Shown here in pieces: positions 6,247 through 10,415 of a stretch of DNA of 10,415 bases. A program made the position numbers and the translations under genes. Where the stretch lies: NCBI GenBank assembly GCA_003527555.1, contig DPWT01000146.1:1-10415 (forward strand), given 5' to 3'. Source of the DNA: Verrucomicrobiales bacterium. Its GTDB lineage: Bacteria; Verrucomicrobiota; Verrucomicrobiia; Verrucomicrobiales; Akkermansiaceae. The first letter of the stretch is position 1, and the number at the start of each line of letters is the position of its first letter. The notes under the pieces were generated by a model that was given only the letters and a program-made list of their open reading frames with translations, was not told the origin of the DNA and made no database searches.

Positions 6247-8796
6247 ATGAAATGTTTATTACTCATCGCACTTACGGTGACCTGTGCTGTTCTAGCAGTC
6301 ACACGCCCCGCTGCGGCCGATCCCAATAATTCAGATGCAACTAAATCTGCTGAGGCTACCCCACTACCAACTCACCTACCGAAGAAAAAACTGCAACCAT
6401 TTCTCAAGGAATTCTGCATCGAATGCCACGGCCCTGATGAACAGGAAGCAGACATTCGTTTTGATCAGGTCAACTGGAGTATTACTAACAACGACACTGC
6501 ACAGCGCTGGCAAGACGTACTTGACCAACTCAACGGCGGCGATATGCCACCGGTAGAGGCTGATGAGTTCCCAGACGATAAAGAACTCGCCGTATTCCTC
6601 GATACCCTGACGGGCTCCGTAAACAATGCCAGAAAACGCCTCACCGACCACGGCGGCGAGATCAAGATGCGCCGACTCAACAAACGCGAGTATGTGCACA
6701 CAACACGTGATCTATTCGGCTTCGATATCGATATCAATGATATCCCAGACGATGGTGAGATCGGCACCTACGACACCGTTGGCGAGGAACAATTTTACAC
6801 CTCCGCTCACTTCGAACGCTATCTCGAGCTTGGCAGGAAAATTGCAACCAAATCTCTCAGCATTAACACTCGGCCCTACCAAAAAGTCAGTAGGCAGCGA
6901 AGCCAACCCGAGCGAGGTCACACTAAAAAAATGCGCAAAGGCCTCACCCAAAAAGACCGCCAGAAGGCCATGCTAAAAGCCGGCAAAACCTGGAAAGAAG
7001 CTGGCTTCAAAGATGAAGGGGAAATGACGATCCTTCTCAAGCAATGGAATACCCGCGCCGAACTACCACGTAACTACCTCAAGTATCCCAAAGTCGACCA
7101 AGGCATCTACATCTCAGACGTGGCAAAGTGGGCGACCATTCACCAACACATCGATCATCGTGCCGATTATACATTCCGCATCCACGGCGGCATCGTCGGC
7201 AATCAACCCGAAATCCGGAAGATTGTCCGCCTATACAACCGCCGGAAAATTCATGGCACTCTCAAAATGTCTGGTACTCCAAGAAAACCTGAAACCATTT
7301 CCACCCGACTGCGCCAAAACATCAACAACGACGTCCTCACCGTCCAAATACGTGAAAATCAGCCGGACAACACCATCAACTCAATGCGAGGCTATCTTAA
7401 CAAATTGGGTATTCCCGGCAAACACCTCGACCCCCGCTCTGCTATCTGGGTCGACTGGTTAGAACTCGAAGGCCCTTTCTACCCAAAAAAACGCTCGCTC
7501 ATCGAGGAAATCCTCTACCCAGGTATGGCCACTGGCTCCAATAGTCCCTACCTCAACAACGACGCCACAGCAGCAGATTTTATCGAGAAATTCGCCACCA
7601 CCGCATTCCGGCAAAAAAAACCTGACCCTTTATACCTCAGCAAGCTTATCAAAAAATTCCAAGCAAATCGTGCTTCCGGCATGAATTATAAAGCAGCCAT
7701 GGCAGAAAGCATGGCGATCATCCTCGCCTCGCCGAGCTTTCTCTTCATTCAAGAAGCTGAACCCGCTCAACAAAAACCACATAAGATGTTAGATAATCGT
7801 GAGCTCGCTGTCCGCCTCTCTTATTTCCTCTGGAGCAGCCCACCAGACGCCACGCTCTATGCTGCCAACCTCTCAGACCCCACTATTTTCTCCCAACAAG
7901 TCGAGCGTATGCTATCGGACCCAAAATCTGAAAGACTTCGCGACGGATTCATTAGCCAGTGGGCTGAGTTTGATCGTTACGATGCCATAACCATCGATCG
8001 CAAACAGCACTATGTCTTTAACGAAGGTGTTCAGCAAGACGCCAAGCAAGAGGTCCGAGAGTTCTTTGGCACGCTCATCAAAGAAAACCTACCTGCTAAA
8101 AACTTGATCGACTCCGACTTCGTCACAATCAATGGAGCTCTGGCCGCACACTACGAAATCGCTTTCCCAAAGGAAAAAAACAACACGTTTCATAAAATCA
8201 AACTTGCTCTTAATTCACCTCGAGGAGGACTGATCACCCAATCTGCATTTCTAACAACAGGATCTAATGGTGAGCGATCCTCCCCCGTCATCCGCGGGGC
8301 TCTAGTCATGGAAAAAATACTTCATGACGAACCCAACCCACCGCCACCGAATGTTCCTGAGCTCGACGAAGCCTCTAACAAACCCATGACCAACCGGCAG
8401 ATGGTTCTGCTGCACCAGAAACGGGCCACTTGTGCTTCATGCCACGTCAAAATGGATGCCATCGGATTTGGATTAGAAAATTTCGACACCATTGGCCGCT
8501 GGCGTGACACCGAAAAAGTCGGCAAAAAACACGTTCCCATCAAGCCTGGTGGAATCTTGCCCAATGGACAAAAATTCAACAACGCCAACGAACTAAAAAA
8601 AGTGCTTCTCACCAACGAAAAGGAACTCGCCACACAACTCACTGAATCACTCCTGACTTACGGCCTCGGCCGTACTATCGAGTTCTCCGACGCAGACGAC
8701 GTCGAGCTCATTACCAATCGGCTTCGTAAGGATGGCTATCGATTACGCGACATGATCCGCGAAGTCGCCACAAGCCCTCTGTTTAAGAAGAAGTGA
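6247..8796 (+). CDS. Di-heme planctomycete-type cytochrome, DUF1587/DUF1595/DUF1592/DUF1588/DUF1585 protein
   Basis: The 849-residue exported protein starts with a Sec signal peptide (about 1-24, ends PAAA/DP). A PSCyt1-type cytochrome domain (about 50-110) holds the heme c site CIECH (57-61). DUF1587 follows near 140-205 (MRRLNKREYVHTTRDLFG). Residues ~205-260 are a basic, Lys/Arg-rich stretch, and ~275-410 a beta-rich middle region ending in WVDWLELEGP. DUF1595 (~440-505, ASPSFLF), DUF1592 (~515-640, NRELAVRLSYFLWSSPPDA), DUF1588 (~655-755, RGGLITQSAFLT) and DUF1585 (~765-845) complete the standard order. A second heme site, CASCH (729-733), lies in the DUF1588 region. The two heme motifs support electron transfer in the periplasm or a similar compartment. 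Partner and substrate are unknown; an extracytoplasmic oxidation of sugars or complex carbon has been proposed for such genes by context only. It directly follows the DUF1552 gene. Confidence 0.93.
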   Translation: MKCLLLIALTVTCAVLAVTRPAAADPNNSDATKSAEATPLPTHLPKKKLQPFLKEFCIECHGPDEQEADIRFDQVNWSITNNDTAQRWQDVLDQLNGGDMPPVEADEFPDDKELAVFLDTLTGSVNNARKRLTDHGGEIKMRRLNKREYVHTTRDLFGFDIDINDIPDDGEIGTYDTVGEEQFYTSAHFERYLELGRKIATKSLSINTRPYQKVSRQRSQPERGHTKKMRKGLTQKDRQKAMLKAGKTWKEAGFKDEGEMTILLKQWNTRAELPRNYLKYPKVDQGIYISDVAKWATIHQHIDHRADYTFRIHGGIVGNQPEIRKIVRLYNRRKIHGTLKMSGTPRKPETISTRLRQNINNDVLTVQIRENQPDNTINSMRGYLNKLGIPGKHLDPRSAIWVDWLELEGPFYPKKRSLIEEILYPGMATGSNSPYLNNDATAADFIEKFATTAFRQKKPDPLYLSKLIKKFQANRASGMNYKAAMAESMAIILASPSFLFIQEAEPAQQKPHKMLDNRELAVRLSYFLWSSPPDATLYAANLSDPTIFSQQVERMLSDPKSERLRDGFISQWAEFDRYDAITIDRKQHYVFNEGVQQDAKQEVREFFGTLIKENLPAKNLIDSDFVTINGALAAHYEIAFPKEKNNTFHKIKLALNSPRGGLITQSAFLTTGSNGERSSPVIRGALVMEKILHDEPNPPPPNVPELDEASNKPMTNRQMVLLHQKRATCASCHVKMDAIGFGLENFDTIGRWRDTEKVGKKHVPIKPGGILPNGQKFNNANELKKVLLTNEKELATQLTESLLTYGLGRTIEFSDADDVELITNRLRKDGYRLRDMIREVATSPLFKKK

Positions 8797-8853
8797 GGCG
8801 GCGGCACTGAGGCAGCCACCGTTGCAGACAAGGCAGCCATTTCATACAAGTTG

Positions 8854-10128
8854 CTATACTGGAAGTTCGTAGCCTTTGCGGCGCTTGCGATCTTGCATGG
8901 CCGCGGCCTTCTCATTGCCAATGATCTTCTCCGCCTTGGGGTCCCATTTGATCGGCTGAACGAGGCGCTCGGCGATGCCGGCAAGCTGGCAGATGGTTCC
9001 CGAGCGGTGACCGACCGTGGCCGGGCAAATTGTCGGCTTGCGTGACTTGATTGAGCTAAGGAAATTCTGCCTGTGGTTCTTGGACTCATAAACCTGGATG
9101 TCACTATCCTTGAACTTGTGACGCACTAGCTCCTTGGGAGAGGTGGCGACTTTACCCCGGCTGACATGTACTTCTCCTTCCGTTCCAATAAAGCGGATCA
9201 TAGCGCCATGATTGGGTTTCTTGTCGCGCCACACCTTGATGCCGTCTGCGTAGCGGAAGTGGTGGTGCTCAGTGCCCTCAAAGCCCTTCGGGATATACTC
9301 AACTGGGCCGGTGTCGTCGCGGTCGAGAGCCCACTGGATGATATCAAAGTGGTGCGCACCCCAATCACCGAACTTACGGCTGCCGTATTCCCAGTAGCAA
9401 CGCCAACCACTGCCGTAACTTCCTTTTACGCGGTTGTCGGAGTAATCATAAAATGGTGTCGGACCGAGCCAGCGGTCGTAGTCAAACCCGTCCGGAACCC
9501 GAGCTACCTTCTCTTTCACAGGCGGCATTGGGAAACTCCCCAGTCCAGCATAGATCTCCTTCACCTCGCCGATGAGACCGTTGCGCACTAAATTGGCAGC
9601 AATTCGGAAGTAGACCGACGAGCGCTGCTGGGTACCAACCTGAACGATACGGCCGTATTTTTTTTCAGCGGCTATCATGGCTTTGCCTTCCTCGATAGTG
9701 AGTGTCATGGGTTTCTCAACGTAAACATCCTTGCCTGCCTTCATCGCGGCGATTGCGATAGATGCGTGCCAGTGATCAGGCGTGGTGACACACACCGCAT
9801 CGATAGCAGGGTTCGAGAGAATCTCCTCATAGCGGGCTGTAGTCTGAATATCCTTGAATCCCCGCTGCTTCAATACGCCGGCCGCTTTTTCGAGCTGCCA
9901 TTTCTTGACGTCGCAAACCGCAAGTGGCTGCACTTCATCCATGCCCGCAAAGGTCTTAAGGTGGCTGCCTGAAATAAGGCCCATGCCGATAAAGCCCATA
10001 CCAATACGACTGTTCGCACCCGGTTTGCCAAGCGTTTCAGCGGCTACGATCTGCGGGCCAGCAACAGCGGCACCAGCAGCAATGGAAGTTTTAAGAAATT
10101 GACGGCGGGTATGTGATACAGATTTCAT
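8854..10128 (-). CDS. Gfo/Idh/MocA family oxidoreductase, Tat-exported
   Basis: Taken from ATG 10128, the protein has 424 residues and opens with a twin-arginine signal, [20 protein letters not shown] (7-26). The frame is open to an ATG at 10191, but the extra 21 residues would put unrelated sequence ahead of the Tat motif. The Rossmann domain has [15 protein letters not shown] (43-57), a dinucleotide loop of GxGxxS type. The conserved sugar-binding EKP lies at 138-140 ([12 protein letters not shown]). The C-terminal domain carries [15 protein letters not shown] (254-268), with candidate catalytic His259/His260. Members use NAD(P) to oxidise or reduce sugars or to act in redox-assisted glycoside cleavage; Tat-exported ones carry the cofactor out pre-bound. 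The substrate is unknown. It converges with the cytochrome gene, with 57 bp between the stops, and so belongs to a separate transcript. Confidence 0.92.
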   Translation of the reverse strand: MKSVSHTRRQFLKTSIAAGAAVAGPQIVAAETLGKPGANSRIGMGFIGMGLISGSHLKTFAGMDEVQPLAVCDVKKWQLEKAAGVLKQRGFKDIQTTARYEEILSNPAIDAVCVTTPDHWHASIAIAAMKAGKDVYVEKPMTLTIEEGKAMIAAEKKYGRIVQVGTQQRSSVYFRIAANLVRNGLIGEVKEIYAGLGSFPMPPVKEKVARVPDGFDYDRWLGPTPFYDYSDNRVKGSYGSGWRCYWEYGSRKFGDWGAHHFDIIQWALDRDDTGPVEYIPKGFEGTEHHHFRYADGIKVWRDKKPNHGAMIRFIGTEGEVHVSRGKVATSPKELVRHKFKDSDIQVYESKNHRQNFLSSIKSRKPTICPATVGHRSGTICQLAGIAERLVQPIKWDPKAEKIIGNEKAAAMQDRKRRKGYELPV

Positions 10129-10212
10129 AGCCAAAATCATTACAGTTTTTGGCAAAAAGAAAACTATTTTCCCAGCTTTTCGGGTAAGCACACATCACTA
10201 ATTCTATCTTTT

Positions 10213-10234
10213 TATGCTCAAAGGCATGAGCATA
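10213..10234. promoter_or_regulatory. Hairpin/palindrome TATGCTCA-N6-TGAGCATA
   Basis: Perfect 8-bp arms with a 6-bp spacer lie about 85-105 bp upstream of the oxidoreductase start at 10128. Neither strand shows a T-run after the stem, so it does not look like an intrinsic terminator for the tRNA transcript. Its position fits an operator for the oxidoreductase gene. The right arm runs into GCATACGAAA, which recurs at 10321. Confidence 0.4.
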
Positions 10235-10319
10235 CGAAAAATTGTCCGTTAGTTACAATTCACAGGAGCACATTTGCAACAACCATATGCAGTGTTGATG
10301 ATCTTCAGGTGTCAAAAAG

Positions 10320-10338
10320 TGCATACGAAATGCATACG
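10320..10338. repeat. Tandem TGCATACG direct repeats near tRNA 3' end
   Basis: TGCATACG at 10320-10327 is repeated at 10331-10338 with AAA between (11-bp period), and GCATACGAAA appears again at 10230-10239. The repeats lie 48-66 bp downstream of the tRNA 3' end. Short direct repeats beside a tRNA end could be integrase arm sites or regulator sites; no integrase gene is in the window. Confidence 0.4.
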
Positions 10339-10385
10339 CAAAAAACAATGGATCGAGAACTAAAGCTAAAAACCTTTATTCCATA

Positions 10386-10415
10386 TGGAGCCGCTGGCCG
10401 GAATTGAACCGGCGA
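10386..10415 (-). tRNA. 3' end of a tRNA, probably tRNA-Thr (partial)
   Basis: Read on the minus strand, the last 30 bases give a T-arm with stem GCCGG/CCGGC and loop TTCAATT, which fits the TTCRANN consensus. They continue with the 3' acceptor strand CAGCGGC, discriminator T and an encoded CCA ending at 10386. The matching 5' acceptor strand would be GCCGCTG. The U73 discriminator with this acceptor fits bacterial tRNA-Thr best; Gly and Cys also use U73 but usually have other acceptor stems. The anticodon is outside the window, so the amino acid is a guess. Confidence 0.85.

Noticed and set aside
8797..8853. GC-rich gap between convergent genes with AGGCAGCCA at 8810 and 8831 as a possible bidirectional terminator
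   Set aside because: The only stems (GGCGGC with GCAGCC) are imperfect and no T-run follows on either strand; the 9-bp direct repeat is too short to interpret.
8736..9104. Minus-strand open frame of 122 codons spanning the convergent gene ends
   Set aside because: It overlaps the 3' ends of two well-supported genes in other frames and its Ser/Arg/Pro-rich composition is typical of an antisense or shifted shadow.
9166..9591. Plus-strand open frame of 141 codons
   Set aside because: It lies wholly antisense to the Gfo/Idh/MocA gene, whose motifs are clear; no recognisable domain of its own.
10213..10385. Intrinsic terminator for the tRNA transcript
   Set aside because: The 10213-10234 stem is followed on the minus strand by A-rich, not T-rich, sequence; T-runs at 10340-10345 and 10368-10373 (minus strand) have no stem before them.
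1..10415. CRISPR array, insertion sequence or transposase, rRNA
   Set aside because: No regularly spaced repeats, transposase-like frames or rRNA-like sequence were seen on either strand.

Overview
The window most resembles a stretch of a marine member of the Planctomycetota-Verrucomicrobiota group, with Verrucomicrobiota more likely. The grounds are a DUF1552 protein paired with a multidomain DUF1587/1592/1588/1585 'planctomycete cytochrome', a secreted type I sulfatase, a Tat-exported Gfo/Idh/MocA oxidoreductase, and starts that mostly lack a clear Shine-Dalgarno sequence. This placement is inference from gene families; no marker gene is present.

Layout. The left half (1-4819) reads on the minus strand. 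In transcription order it holds a type I sulfatase (4819-2867), the decayed remains of an alpha/beta-hydrolase esterase just behind it (about 2871-2499), an intact large secreted alpha/beta hydrolase with a C-terminal beta-rich extension (2446-605), and the N-terminal third of a secreted clan GH-A-like glycoside hydrolase that runs off the left edge (568-1). A 105-bp divergent region (4820-4924) carries a palindrome and an inverted-repeat pair. It separates this group from a plus-strand pair, a DUF1552 protein (4925-6235) and a di-heme DUF1592-family cytochrome-like protein (6247-8796), 11 bp apart. A minus-strand Gfo/Idh/MocA protein (10128-8854) converges on this pair. The right edge cuts into the 3' end of a minus-strand tRNA (10386-10415), probably Thr.

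How the genes may work together. All six protein genes carry export signals (Sec for sulfatase, esterase, glycoside hydrolase and cytochrome; Tat for DUF1552 and Gfo/Idh). Glycosidase, esterase and sulfatase together suggest stepwise removal of esters and cleavage of a sulfated, probably acylated polysaccharide outside the cytoplasm, with the oxidoreductases acting on released sugars or on electron transfer. The DUF1552-DUF1592 pair is a recurrent but functionally uncharacterised module and is the best candidate for undescribed biology here. The second notable point is the pseudogenised esterase after the sulfatase, joined to it across an A8 tract in a way that suggests a former sulfatase-esterase fusion.
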